From Nitrospirota bacterium (lineage in GTDB: Bacteria > Nitrospirota > Thermodesulfovibrionia > Thermodesulfovibrionales > UBA6898): 64,000 nt of DNA. Under the pieces are notes generated by a model. The model was given only the letters and a program-made list of their open reading frames with translations, did no database searches and was not told the origin of the DNA. The stretch's first letter is position 1. Each line of letters begins with the position of its first letter. Below, piece by piece: positions 16,810 to 26,649 of this stretch. Position numbers and translations under genes: made by a program. The stretch covers positions 1 to 64,000 of the forward strand of contig JAJRYC010000083.1 in NCBI GenBank assembly GCA_024275975.1. The letters run 5' to 3'.

Positions 16810-18722
16810 AATTGTCACTACCGGTAAAAGAAGAGATATTCACAAGCCTTAATCTCTTCTTTGATCTTTTCCTCGATTACAGGCCCTCACGACGGACCAG
16901 AGAAAAGTTTCTTCAAATCACAGGATACCCGGATGGCCCGGACGAAATATGCCGGGTCATCGCAGAATTAAGGGCAGTTTACGCAGAGGCACTGCGGATT
17001 ACGGAAGCGGAGACAGTACGTTCAGGTTTTCGTGAAGAACTCCTTTCACTCCAGAAAAATCTTTACAGGGAACTCGAATATATTCTCTCGCTTGATGATA
17101 AAGACCCACGACGCCATTTTCTGATAGTAATACCTGTAGCCGACAGGCCGTTAATGCTGAAGAACTGTCTTGCCAGCCTTGTAGAGCAATGCCGTCTTTT
17201 CCGGTACGGCGGAATATTGACGGACTCTAATGGTCTCCCCCGATATAAAAAAATCAGTGTATTCATTATTGATGACAGCAGGGATGAATCCAACAGGCGC
17301 ATAACAAGAGAACTCACATCAGAGACCCTTGGATCAGGAATCCCGGCTTATTATATAGGGCTTGAGGAGCAGACTGACTTCCTTAACCGGCTGCCTGCCG
17401 AACACAGGAATAAGCTCGGGAACCTGATAGGCGCTTCGCGTAATTTCCCTTCGCCCCACAAGGGAGCTTCCGTCACCAGAAATATCGCCTGCCTTTACAT
17501 ACATTCGATCCTGGGCGAACTCAATGACAGGGCGTTGATCTTCTTCATGGACAGCGATGAAGAATTCAAACTCAAGGTGAACATCGGCGACAGCACGAAA
17601 GAGGTCCATTTTATCAATTATTTCCACCTGCTGGACAGGATATTCGAGTCTTCCGGCATAGAGGCGCTTACAGGCAAAGTAGTAGGCGATCCACCCGTGT
17701 CCCCCGCAGTCATGATCAACACGTTTCTGGATGATATTCTATCGTTTCTTGAATCCATGGCCGGACGCGGTGCAAGCGATGAATGCGGGTTTCATCAGAA
17801 AATCGACAACAGCGCTTTTTCCGCTGAATATCATGATATGGTCAAACTTTTTGGATATGATGCCGCTAAATCACCAAGAAGATACAATTGCCTTCTCTCG
17901 GGGGCACATACAATAAAGGACTGTTTTGAAGACTTTTCATACAACGCAATGGATTTCTTTTACGGATTCCATCCGACCAGGCCTCAAATATACAGACATG
18001 CCGGCGACATGTAAAAGACCGAAAGCGCCAGGACCGTCTATACCGGAAACTATGTATGCACATCAGTGGGACTAAGGCACTTCATCCCGTTCGCAGGGCT
18101 GAACCTGAGGATGGCCGGACCCACTCTCGGTCGCATTCTCAGGACGAGGATCAGGGAAGGATTCGTCTCGGCCAACCTGCCTTTATTGCACAGAAGGACC
18201 ATTGCTGAAAAAAATATCCATGAATTCAGGCGGGGGTTAAAACACGAGGATGATACTTTAGACCTGTCGGAAGAGTTCCACAGGCAATTCTGGGGCGATA
18301 TAATGTTATTCTCGATCGACGCACTCGCTGAATCGGGATACCCGGATCAGGAGACCGGGCGAAGGAGGATAACGGATACGGTAAAAAGCACACTGGATAA
18401 TCTCTGGGATATCTACCGGCAACAACAGGCTGACTCGGTCGAAAAACTGCGGCGTATCAGGCATTGCATGTCCGGCCCCCTGCATTGGTGGAACAATCAT
18501 GCCCCCGCGGAAGACTCGGTAAAACGGCTTCAGCTCTTCTGTTCATTTGTCGAACATAACTTCGGACCAAATTCCGGGAGCATGAAGAAACTTGCCGAAG
18601 AGATAAGCAGAGGCGACCGGACCCGAATGATTATTGATGCAATTTGTTCTTTTCCTGAAGACGACCGCGCATGGAATAATGTTTTAAAGATGGTTTCTGC
18701 AATCCCTTCTGTCGCCGGGTGA
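16806..18722 (+). CDS. Large GT-A family glycosyltransferase (in-frame TAA)
   Basis: A helical N-terminal region (about 95 residues) is followed by a GT-A glycosyltransferase domain: HFLIVIPVADRPLMLKNCLASL, VFIIDDSRDESNR, GASVTRNIACLY, then the metal-binding FFMDSDEEFK. A long helical C-terminal domain ends at residue 638. The open frame breaks at TAA 18012-18014 (codon 403) after YRHAGDM. The same frame goes on with KTESARTVYTGNYV and CTSVGLRHFIPFAGLNLRM without any new start codon or binding site, to TGA 18720-18722. The continuity of GT-like sequence across the stop argues for one gene with one nonsense codon. It overlaps the TPP-enzyme stop (ATGA). Donor and acceptor unknown. Confidence 0.75.
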
Positions 18723-18777
18723 TTCTGAACTTCATTCCTTGACGCTATGCGCCATGCGCTTCACGGATAATCGAAAT

Positions 18778-19560
18778 TTAAACCGGCTGTTGATAATCAA
18801 CCGGGGCAGCAGCACCTGTTCCTTTTTTAGCAAGAATCATCATTTCATATCCTTTAGCCGGTTTATCCCTGAAGTATTTGAATTGCATTTTATAAATAAG
18901 CTTCCAGAAAAATGATCTTTGTGATAATAAGCTTGAAAATAAAGGGATTTGCCATGCATTAACAGTAGAACTGGCAGTTGTCGCATGAACTTTATCCCTG
19001 TTGATATCTTTCCTGATAAACTTTATCCCTGTATAGATTCTGCGTAACATCCAGAAGAACGGATAAGTGAAATCCCAAACAACCAGCGGTTCCAGCCCTG
19101 AATTTAATAATTTGGACTTTATCTCTTCAACTGTATATCGCCTAAAATGACCGTAGAACTCATCATCCCAACGCCATTCTCGCGGATTACTCGGCACAAT
19201 GATAATTGCATGTCCATTTACCGACAGGAGTGACGAAATTTTATCAAGCGCTTCAACATCATTTTGAATGTGTTCAAGAACGTCAAGGAGAAAAATTGCA
19301 TTATATGATCCTTGTTCGAGAAATAGCGATTGCTTTTCTACTTTTACCGACTCAAATGAACTTAAATTGGATTTCGCTTTTTCAATTGCGACACTGGAGA
19401 AATCAATGGCCTTGCCGTGCCATCCCCTGGAAGCCACATGGACGCTTATATCGCCGACTCCACATCCAATATCAAGGAATGGAGACGAAACATTATATTC
19501 ATTAATCAGGCGATCCATACAGTAGTATATATACTCTTTCAGCGGAAGAAAATTGGCCAT
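18778..19560 (-). CDS. Class I SAM-dependent methyltransferase
   Basis: A 260-residue methyltransferase with the SAM-binding FLDIGCGVGDISVHVA, the acidic residue at the end of strand two (GKAIDFS), and AIFLLDVLEHIQND, the post-motif typical of sugar or lipid methyltransferases of the UbiG/Methyltransf_23 type. A C-terminal stretch with aromatic and basic residues (FFWMLRRIY) may touch the membrane. It overlaps the glycosyltransferase upstream by one base, so both are probably one operon acting on a polysaccharide or glycolipid. Codons look more AT-rich than in the neighbours. Confidence 0.8.
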   Translation of the reverse strand: MANFLPLKEYIYYCMDRLINEYNVSSPFLDIGCGVGDISVHVASRGWHGKAIDFSSVAIEKAKSNLSSFESVKVEKQSLFLEQGSYNAIFLLDVLEHIQNDVEALDKISSLLSVNGHAIIIVPSNPREWRWDDEFYGHFRRYTVEEIKSKLLNSGLEPLVVWDFTYPFFWMLRRIYTGIKFIRKDINRDKVHATTASSTVNAWQIPLFSSLLSQRSFFWKLIYKMQFKYFRDKPAKGYEMMILAKKGTGAAAPVDYQQPV

Positions 19561-20354
19561 TAACGGCCTGCATGGATACGTCTGAAAAGCTCGAAGTCGG
19601 CAATGCCTGTCTTTTGCAATATATACTTCATCATCACTATGACAGTCTGAAATCCATATGTTAAACTTCTTCTGAAATTTATCGATGATGCCTCTGGAAA
19701 ATACCGGGTTGGAATCGGAATATCGCCTATGCGGAAATTACTGTAAATTGCCTGTGCAAGAAATTCCGTATCAAATATAAAATCATCGGAATTTGAGTGA
19801 TAATCAATGCGTTCCAATACTTCTCTTTTGAAAACTCTGAACCCCGAATGGAAATCTCCGAGGTTCTGGCCTAATACTATATTTTCAAACGCGGTAAGAA
19901 AACGGTTGCTGATGTATTTATATACAGGCATGCCACCCTCAAGTGTTTCCTGCCGCGTTCTTATGCGAGAACCCATAACAATGTCACAAATGTCAGTCAT
20001 TATAAACCCCACCGCGTAAGGTATTATCCTCGGATCATATTGATAATCAGGATGTATCATAACGATGATATCGGCGCCCCTCTTTAACGCATCATTGTAA
20101 CAGGTCTTCTGGTTAGCGCCATAGCCCCTGTTTTCGTTATGCTGGATAACGGTTATTCCCAGTTTTTTTGCAATTTCAACTGTTCTGTCCGAGCTGAAAT
20201 CATCAGTCAGAATAACCTCATCAACAGACCCGTCCGGTATGTCACGATAGGTCTGCTCAAGCGTTAATTCAGCGTTATACGCAGGCATAATCACGATTAC
20301 CTTCGGAGGTGTCTGCTTTCCTTTAAGTTTAGCACCGTTTGAGGAATTATTCAT
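19560..20354 (-). CDS. Family 2 glycosyltransferase, dolichol-phosphate-mannosyltransferase-like
   Basis: A 264-residue GT2 enzyme with [19 protein letters not shown], the nucleotide-sugar-binding [11 protein letters not shown], the acidic motif in [13 protein letters not shown] (HPDYQ replaces the usual DxD surroundings), and [11 protein letters not shown]. Such proteins transfer a sugar from a nucleotide donor to a polyprenyl phosphate or a growing glycan. There is no C-terminal membrane anchor. It is coupled to the methyltransferase downstream. Exact substrate unknown. Confidence 0.82.
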   Translation of the reverse strand: MNNSSNGAKLKGKQTPPKVIVIMPAYNAELTLEQTYRDIPDGSVDEVILTDDFSSDRTVEIAKKLGITVIQHNENRGYGANQKTCYNDALKRGADIIVMIHPDYQYDPRIIPYAVGFIMTDICDIVMGSRIRTRQETLEGGMPVYKYISNRFLTAFENIVLGQNLGDFHSGFRVFKREVLERIDYHSNSDDFIFDTEFLAQAIYSNFRIGDIPIPTRYFPEASSINFRRSLTYGFQTVIVMMKYILQKTGIADFELFRRIHAGR

Positions 20355-20433
20355 TTTATATAGAGTTATCTTTCAAATGCCTGGTAATTGAAGCTTCTCT
20401 GACGTGTCTTCCCGACGCATCGGCGGCCTGGCT

Positions 20434-21312
20434 CTATCCGGTTATTATCCGGTATATCTCTTCATATCTCTCCTGGATCTTCCCGACGATATCGTCAGGC
20501 AGTTGAGGGCCGGGGTATGTCTGGTCCCAGTCGAGAGTCAGCAGGTAATCTCTTATTATCTGTTTATCGTAACTGTCCTGCGCCTTCCCTGGTTCATATG
20601 TATCGACCGACCAGAAACGGGAGGAATCAGGTGTCAGTATTTCATCGATAAGTATCAGCTCGTTATCGCAGATACCGAATTCGAACTTTGTGTCCGCGAT
20701 TATAACGCCTTTCTTCTCAGCCATGCTAACATCCTTGGAATAAATCTGCAGGCTGACATCCTTCAGCTTTTCAGCCATATCCCGACCGACAATCCATGCA
20801 GTCTCTTCAAAAGAGATATTAATGTCATGGCCCTTCTCGGCCTTTGTACTGGGCGTAAATATCGGATAGTCAAGCCTGGATGACTCTTTCAGGCCCGCAG
20901 GCAATTTTATCCCGCATACAGTGCCGGATTTGCTATATTCCTTCCAGCCGCTACCGGAAAGATATCCCCGGACGATACATTCCACCGGAAGTGGTTGGGC
21001 CTTTTTAACGAGCATGCTCCTTCCCTCGAGTTGTTCACGGTACTTATGGCATTTTTCGGGATATTCATTAACATCGGTAGCGATAAGATGGTTCCTGATA
21101 ATCTCCTCCATCTGCCTGAACCAGTATATTGAAATCATGGTCAAAAGCCGCCCTTTTCCGGGAATTCCGCTTGGAAGCACAACATCAAATGCTGAAATCC
21201 GGTCAGACGCTATAAGCAGTAAGCTGTCCCCCATATCGTAAATATCTCTCACTTTTCCCCGTCTTGAAAATTCAAGTTCCGGCAGATCGGCCTCTAATAT
21301 CATCTTTTCCAT
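20434..21312 (-). CDS. purC: SAICAR synthase
   Basis: Phosphoribosylaminoimidazole-succinocarboxamide synthase joins aspartate to CAIR with ATP in purine synthesis. The 292-residue protein has [20 protein letters not shown] and [16 protein letters not shown] at the start, [17 protein letters not shown] in the middle and [15 protein letters not shown] near the end, all diagnostic. This is the longer, plant/yeast-like length class common in anaerobic bacteria. It stands apart from other pur genes. Confidence 0.95.
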   Translation of the reverse strand: MEKMILEADLPELEFSRRGKVRDIYDMGDSLLLIASDRISAFDVVLPSGIPGKGRLLTMISIYWFRQMEEIIRNHLIATDVNEYPEKCHKYREQLEGRSMLVKKAQPLPVECIVRGYLSGSGWKEYSKSGTVCGIKLPAGLKESSRLDYPIFTPSTKAEKGHDINISFEETAWIVGRDMAEKLKDVSLQIYSKDVSMAEKKGVIIADTKFEFGICDNELILIDEILTPDSSRFWSVDTYEPGKAQDSYDKQIIRDYLLTLDWDQTYPGPQLPDDIVGKIQERYEEIYRIITG

Positions 21313-21417
21313 TAATATCTCCTCCTGCTTTTACAATTCTACGGAATGGATATTATACCGGAAATGATATTTTAGTATCTATGTTTCTCACTTGCAGGCC
21401 CGTAGGAGACGAGAGGA

Positions 21418-22176
21418 TTATGCCCTGAACGTTTTACTGAGCAGCAGCCCGATATATTTATTAATCGGGTTATCACGATGGAGGAACGGCACAACGGGAG
21501 TTCTTCTTGTCCCGAGTTTTTTTAACTCCCACAGAAGGTCCCTGTTGTTTGGGTCGCTTTTCAGACCCGCCCGGAAGGTGCTTGCCGCTTCTTCTTTGTT
21601 GATCTTTAAATACGCCCTGCCCAGGTTAAGGTAAAAAACCGGATAGAAAAACTCACTGCCGAAGGGCATTGAATTGTCCAGCCTGATAATAGCATCCCTG
21701 CATATCTTTACTCCTTCGTACGGCCTGTTCTCGACGGCGGATATAAGATGTCCGTAATACGACAGGAGAAAGGGGTCCTCCGGAAATTGATCGAGGGCAG
21801 TTTTGAGCATGGCGAGAGCTGACTTCGCCTTGCCCAGTCTCGACAGCTTCTTCACTTTCTCAACGTAATCCGATCTTATTTTCTCTTTCCCATGTCCAGA
21901 CAGTTCCAGCATAAACCGCTCAATCACTGTTTTATGCTGTTTTTTCATGAGTTCGACCAGTTTAACCTCGAAATCATCAAGTCTTCCGAGATGGGAATAG
22001 TTGCTGGTTTTTGAAGAAACAATCTCACCCTTCAGATAAACCCTCGTGACAATCCTGGATGTCTTCACGCCCATGTCCTCGGTCTGCACGTGATAGGTAG
22101 TATTATTCACGTTAATATTGCTGCTAAACCCGGGGGGGAGCTTGGAAATTATATTTATCCTGGATTCCGATGACAT
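21418..22176 (-). CDS. TPR-repeat protein
   Basis: A 252-residue protein. The N-terminal 100 residues form a beta-rich domain (NVNNTTYHVQTEDMGVKTSR) resembling a conserved hypothetical domain of deltaproteobacteria and Nitrospirota. From about residue 110 on there are helical repeats spaced about 34 residues (AKSALAMLKTALDQFPEDPF; FYLNLGRAYLKINKEEAAST), i.e. three or so TPR units. No signal peptide. Probably a cytoplasmic protein-interaction factor; function unknown. Confidence 0.65.
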   Translation of the reverse strand: MSSESRINIISKLPPGFSSNINVNNTTYHVQTEDMGVKTSRIVTRVYLKGEIVSSKTSNYSHLGRLDDFEVKLVELMKKQHKTVIERFMLELSGHGKEKIRSDYVEKVKKLSRLGKAKSALAMLKTALDQFPEDPFLLSYYGHLISAVENRPYEGVKICRDAIIRLDNSMPFGSEFFYPVFYLNLGRAYLKINKEEAASTFRAGLKSDPNNRDLLWELKKLGTRRTPVVPFLHRDNPINKYIGLLLSKTFRA

Positions 22177-22297
22177 AGTATGTATTGTAATATTCTAACA
22201 AACATATTGAAAGCTTAAAATTGTTATTTATCCGGACACCATGCAACAGCCGGAGAAAAAGCCACAGGTAAGACGACTGAATGATATATTCACCATA

Positions 22298-24967
22298 TCA
22301 TCCATACTGCCGCGGCATCAGCATTTTCCTGGCTTCAACAGCAAAGAAAACAACAGATGAAACCGCAAGAGTAAACATCAGTTCACTGAACGTCAGAGGT
22401 TCAGTCTTGAATACAGGATTCAGGAATGGAACATAAATAGTCGCCATCTGGAGCGCGAAGGTTAGTAACACCGCCCCCAAAAGGGGTTTATTGGTAAACA
22501 TACCCTGCCTGAAAAAAGAGACTTTTTCCGATCTGAGTGCAAGCACGTTGCCCATCTGGCTGAGGCATAATACAGTGAAAACCATCGTCTGCCAATGAGC
22601 ATGTCCTGTTCTGATGGACCATGCCTGGATAAATATGGACGCAAAACCCATTAACAGCCCGATCCAGATTATGTCTATACCAAGGCCATGAGCAAAGATG
22701 CTCTCCCCCGGATTACGCGGAGGCCTGTTCATAATATCTTTTTCAGCGGGTTCGGCTGTGAGGGCAAGACCCGGCAATCCATCTGTAACAAGATTGATCC
22801 AGAGAATATGTATAGGCAGAAGGGGTATGGGAAGCCCTAAAAATGGAGCCAGGAAAATCGTCCATATCTCACCCGCATTGCTTGTCATCGTATATTTTAT
22901 GAACTTCCGGATATTATCGAATATCCTCCTGCCTTCCTTTACGGCCTTGACAATGGTGGCGAAATTGTCATCCAGAAGGATCATATGAGACGCCTCTTTT
23001 GCTACGTCAGTCCCTGTAATGCCCATTGCAACCCCTATGTCCGCGCTCTTTAATGCTGGAGCGTCATTGACACCATCGCCTGTCATGGCGGCAAAATGAC
23101 CTTTGTCCTGCAGCGCTCTGATAATCTTCAGCTTCTGTTCCGGCGCCACCCGTGCGTATACCCTGATATGTTCGACCCTCTCCTCAAACTCCTCAAGGGA
23201 TAATTCCGACAGCTCTCTTCCGGTGATTATGGACGTTGAGTCATCGGCATCGGTAAGAATGCCGAGTCTCCTGGCGATTGTCCTGGCCGTCAGTGGATGG
23301 TATCCCGTAATCATAACGGTCTTTATGCCTGCTGTATTGCACAATTTTATGGCTTCTATCGCCTCTTCACGCGGTGGATCCATCATGCCCGCGAGGCCAA
23401 GGATTGTAAGCCCTTTTTCGACTGTTTCAGGAGAAAGTTCATCAGGCAGCTCATCCCAGAGCTTCATTGCCATACACAACACCCTCAACCCATCGGCGGC
23501 CATCCGTGAATTTATTTTCTGAATTTCTTCTTTCTCCAGTTGACTGAATCCTTCGGATGTCAGCATATTGTCGGATAGGTCAAGCAGGACATCTATAGCG
23601 CCCTTTGTAAAAGAAATATATTTGTATCCCGCCGTGACGCCTGTCACGCGGGCTGTTTCGTTTAATTTATGTATGGTGGTCATGCATTTTCTTTCAGAAT
23701 CAAACGGTAATTCAGCGTCACGGGGAAATTCCACCTCAAGTTCCTGTTTGTGAAACCCCCCGCTTTCCGCGAAGGTATACAGGGCGATTTCCGTGGGATC
23801 GCCGACATAGCCATCATCCGATGTTTTCCGGGCGTCATTATTCAGGGCGAGTGACATGAAAAAAAGATGCCCGGTTGGGTCCGCTTCAGCTCCAGGCACT
23901 TCTCCGGAGAAAGAGATGTCTGCCGTTAAAAGCCCACCGTCAAGGAAAACCTCTTCAACGGTCATCTTATTCATGGTCAGTGTGCCGGTTTTGTCCGAGC
24001 AAATATATGTTACGGAGCCGAGAGTCTCTACAGCCGGTAACTTTTTTATTAAGGAGTTCTGACTGGTCAGTTTTTTTGCCCCGATGGCCAGGGAAATGGT
24101 CACAACCGCCGGAAGCGCCTCGGGAATTGCGGCTACCGCGAGAGAAACCGCCGTGAGCAGCATCAACAGGGCGGGTTCGCCCCTGAACAGGCCGAAGCCA
24201 AATACAATCGCGCATATTACAAGTATAATAATCGCGAGCCTCCGGCCGAAGGTCGCCAGTCTTTTCTGAAGAGGGGTCTTTATCTCTTTCGCATCCTGGA
24301 TCATGGTCGCGATCTTTCCAAGCTCTGTATCCATACCAGTCGCGACAACAATTCCAGAGCCCCTGCCGTATGATACCGCGGTACCATAAAAAACCATGTT
24401 TTTCCTGTCCCCGACAGGTAATGTCTCATCGTGTATCGTATCGGTATGTTTTTCGACAGGAACGGATTCTCCGGTCAGTGCCGACTCTTCTACTCTTAAT
24501 TGCACCGCCTCAATAAGTCTTATGTCCGCCGGGACTATATTGCCCGCCTCAAGAATAATCAGGTCACCAGGTACAATCTCAGCACCAGGTATATTTAACG
24601 GCATGCCGTCACGCATCACTATTGCGGTTGGCGCAGCCATCTTTTTGAGCGCTTTCATCGCCTTTTCCGCCCTGAATTCCTGAACAAACCCGATAATCGC
24701 ATTGAGCACAACAATTACAATAATCGCAATGGTATCCGTAACTTCACCGATAACACCGGATATCACTGCCGCCGCCAGCAGTACAAGTATCATGAAATCC
24801 CTGAACTGGTCAAGGACCATCATGAAAAGGGTCCTTTGCTGCTTTTCTTTTAACTCATTCCGACCGTATTCCTCGAGTCTTCTTGCCGCCTCGTCAAAAG
24901 AAAGTCCATCGCTGGATGACCCAAGGTCACCCAGCGTTACCTGTATGTCTTTCTGGTGCCAGTTCAT
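22298..24967 (-). CDS. Calcium-type (P2) cation-transporting P-type ATPase
   Basis: An 889-residue P2-type ATPase of the SERCA/PMCA-like bacterial group. In order: N-terminal cation_ATPase_N (WHQKDIQVTLGDL), the actuator motif LTGESVPVEKH, transmembrane helix 4 with AAIPEALPAVV, the phosphorylated aspartate in CSDKTGTLTMNKM, the hinge MTGDGVNDAPALKSADIG, and four C-terminal helices. The PEALP segment fits calcium or related divalent transport; the ion cannot be proven. It probably pumps cations out of the cytoplasm. The gene is alone. Confidence 0.9.
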   Translation of the reverse strand: MNWHQKDIQVTLGDLGSSSDGLSFDEAARRLEEYGRNELKEKQQRTLFMMVLDQFRDFMILVLLAAAVISGVIGEVTDTIAIIVIVVLNAIIGFVQEFRAEKAMKALKKMAAPTAIVMRDGMPLNIPGAEIVPGDLIILEAGNIVPADIRLIEAVQLRVEESALTGESVPVEKHTDTIHDETLPVGDRKNMVFYGTAVSYGRGSGIVVATGMDTELGKIATMIQDAKEIKTPLQKRLATFGRRLAIIILVICAIVFGFGLFRGEPALLMLLTAVSLAVAAIPEALPAVVTISLAIGAKKLTSQNSLIKKLPAVETLGSVTYICSDKTGTLTMNKMTVEEVFLDGGLLTADISFSGEVPGAEADPTGHLFFMSLALNNDARKTSDDGYVGDPTEIALYTFAESGGFHKQELEVEFPRDAELPFDSERKCMTTIHKLNETARVTGVTAGYKYISFTKGAIDVLLDLSDNMLTSEGFSQLEKEEIQKINSRMAADGLRVLCMAMKLWDELPDELSPETVEKGLTILGLAGMMDPPREEAIEAIKLCNTAGIKTVMITGYHPLTARTIARRLGILTDADDSTSIITGRELSELSLEEFEERVEHIRVYARVAPEQKLKIIRALQDKGHFAAMTGDGVNDAPALKSADIGVAMGITGTDVAKEASHMILLDDNFATIVKAVKEGRRIFDNIRKFIKYTMTSNAGEIWTIFLAPFLGLPIPLLPIHILWINLVTDGLPGLALTAEPAEKDIMNRPPRNPGESIFAHGLGIDIIWIGLLMGFASIFIQAWSIRTGHAHWQTMVFTVLCLSQMGNVLALRSEKVSFFRQGMFTNKPLLGAVLLTFALQMATIYVPFLNPVFKTEPLTFSELMFTLAVSSVVFFAVEARKMLMPRQYG

Positions 24968-25274
24968 ATGCCGTAATATTTATATTCCAACTTCAGAATC
25001 GAATCCTTGAGTCCTTCAGAAATGCGTTTCGGATAAAAATCATTTAAAAATCGGATAGTATGAAGATTGTCTTCATACTGCACTTATTTACTCATTACCA
25101 TTGATTCAAGACGCGCGGTCCATTACCCGATAGCGCAACAGACCTCTCTCAAGCGCTTATTCTAATGAATATTGTCCAGCACGTCAACAGGAGATACCTG
25201 GAACACCAGTTAAATTAGCTGTTGACAATATATTTCAAGTCATATAAATTATCAAAAAAAGGAGGAGTTTAAAT
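24968..25274. other. Intergenic region between divergent genes
   Basis: About 300 bases holding the starts of the P-ATPase (minus) and the second OsmC gene (plus). A short GAAGATTGTCTTC inverted repeat occurs near 25063-25075; its role is unknown. The OsmC promoter is listed separately. Confidence 0.3.
25222..25250 (+). promoter_or_regulatory. Probable promoter of the second OsmC gene
   Basis: TTGACA at 25222-25227, then TAAATT at 25245-25250 (spacing 17), or TATAAA at 25243-25248 (spacing 15). A strong AAGGAGG follows before the ATG at 25275. Confidence 0.5.
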
Positions 25275-25694
25275 ATGCCTGAAGCAAGAATAAAATATAC
25301 AGATGGACTGCAATTCGTTGGAGAGGCTGATTCAGGCCACGCCATAGTTATGGACGGAGATACCGGGGTTGGAGGAAGAGATACCGGCCTCAGACCCATG
25401 GAACTACTTCTCCTCGGCATAGGCGGCTGTTCGGGCATGGATGTCATCTCCATACTGAAAAAGAAAAGGCAGGATGTTACATCCTTTGAAATCGGCGTGA
25501 ACGGTAAAAAAGCGGACGAATATCCGAAGAAGTTTACTGAAATAGATGTAGAATACATTATAAAAGGCAGAAACTTATCGGATGAGGCCGTAAAAAGGGC
25601 GATAGATCTCTCAATGGAGAAATATTGCTCCGTCAAGGCCACACTGGAAGGCACGGCCAAAATAAATTACACTTATAAGATAATTCAGGAGTAA
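25275..25694 (+). CDS. OsmC-family protein
   Basis: A 139-residue OsmC-fold protein of YhfA-like length. The two conserved cysteines are in LLGIGGCSGMDVISILKKK and MEKYCSVKATL. Members either reduce peroxides or have no known substrate. Clearly a distant paralogue of the protein at 814 (both show the GC-DV/M helix and EKYCSV). It has its own promoter and a strong binding site and is convergent with the acyltransferase gene. Confidence 0.85.
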   Translation: MPEARIKYTDGLQFVGEADSGHAIVMDGDTGVGGRDTGLRPMELLLLGIGGCSGMDVISILKKKRQDVTSFEIGVNGKKADEYPKKFTEIDVEYIIKGRNLSDEAVKRAIDLSMEKYCSVKATLEGTAKINYTYKIIQE

Positions 25695-25752
25695 AGCATA
25701 GCGCCGCGTAAAATGCATTGGCAATAGATAGCGGAGGCATGAGAAGAACGGA

Positions 25753-26649
25753 CTACTCCGGTTGGATCCTCTTCCACCGACGATGCATCCAGAGCCACTC
25801 AGACGGATTCCGCCTGATATATTCTTCTATGCGACCAATAAAACTGACAGTATCATTTAAAACCGCCCTGTCGTTATCTTCGGATTTATCCAGTTCTATC
25901 GCCTCTCCGATTTCAATTATATGTCCGTCGTTATTCCTTCTGATGAATACAGGGAGAACAGCCGCCCCTGTCTTTCTGGCTATTACCGCCGGCATCTTCA
26001 TTGTATAAGCCTTTTTACCGAGAAACTCCGTTATCACGCCCTCCGCCCGGATCACGCTCTGGTCCATCAGAATTCCTACCGCCTCTTTCCTCTTTAAGGC
26101 CGTAAGTATCTTTTTCAGGGCACCTTTTTTGTATATGACATGGTTTCCGTGTTTTTCTCGCGCCTTTTCGATAATCCTGTTTAGATAGGGGTTTTTCTGC
26201 GGTCTCGCGACACCGTTGATCTTCGTTAATTTCGCTGACAAGGCAATCCCGATCAGTTCCCAGTTACCACAGTGCCCGGTTATAAAGATGATTCCCTTAC
26301 CCTTCTCCCGGGCTTTTTCGAAATTCTCCATGCCCCTGATTTCGATATCATGCAATATGGCGGCATCAAGGCCGTAATATATCTTTATTATTTCGATAAA
26401 AGACTTACCGAGATTCCTGAAGTTACGTCCTATAATTAATTCCGGATCCGAATCCGTTGTAATCGCATTTCGCGCCACAGCGGCTTTCAGATTCTCAATA
26501 GCTATAGTTCTTCTGCTCCTCCAGAACAAGAAAAGGAGAGATCCCAGAAATCCACCGACTTTTAATGAGATTTTACGCGGGACAATCGCAAGCGGCAATG
26601 TCAGAAAAACCAGCAGCACAAACTGAAAAAACCAGATCTGGCGTTTCAT
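25753..26649 (-). CDS. LpxL/HtrB-family lysophospholipid or lipid A acyltransferase
   Basis: A 298-residue acyltransferase of the lauroyl/myristoyl transferase family. It has an N-terminal membrane anchor (FFQFVLLVFLTLPLA), RNFRNLGKSFIEI, the catalytic TGHCGNWELIG (variant of HxxxxE: H and E both present), and PAVIARKTGAAVLPVFIRR, then the C-terminal PSEWLWMHRRWK. These enzymes add a secondary acyl chain to lipid A at the inner membrane, which fits a Gram-negative outer membrane. Its start overlaps the Lon-like gene by four bases, so the two are coupled. Acyl chain unknown. Confidence 0.85.
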   Translation of the reverse strand: MKRQIWFFQFVLLVFLTLPLAIVPRKISLKVGGFLGSLLFLFWRSRRTIAIENLKAAVARNAITTDSDPELIIGRNFRNLGKSFIEIIKIYYGLDAAILHDIEIRGMENFEKAREKGKGIIFITGHCGNWELIGIALSAKLTKINGVARPQKNPYLNRIIEKAREKHGNHVIYKKGALKKILTALKRKEAVGILMDQSVIRAEGVITEFLGKKAYTMKMPAVIARKTGAAVLPVFIRRNNDGHIIEIGEAIELDKSEDNDRAVLNDTVSFIGRIEEYIRRNPSEWLWMHRRWKRIQPE

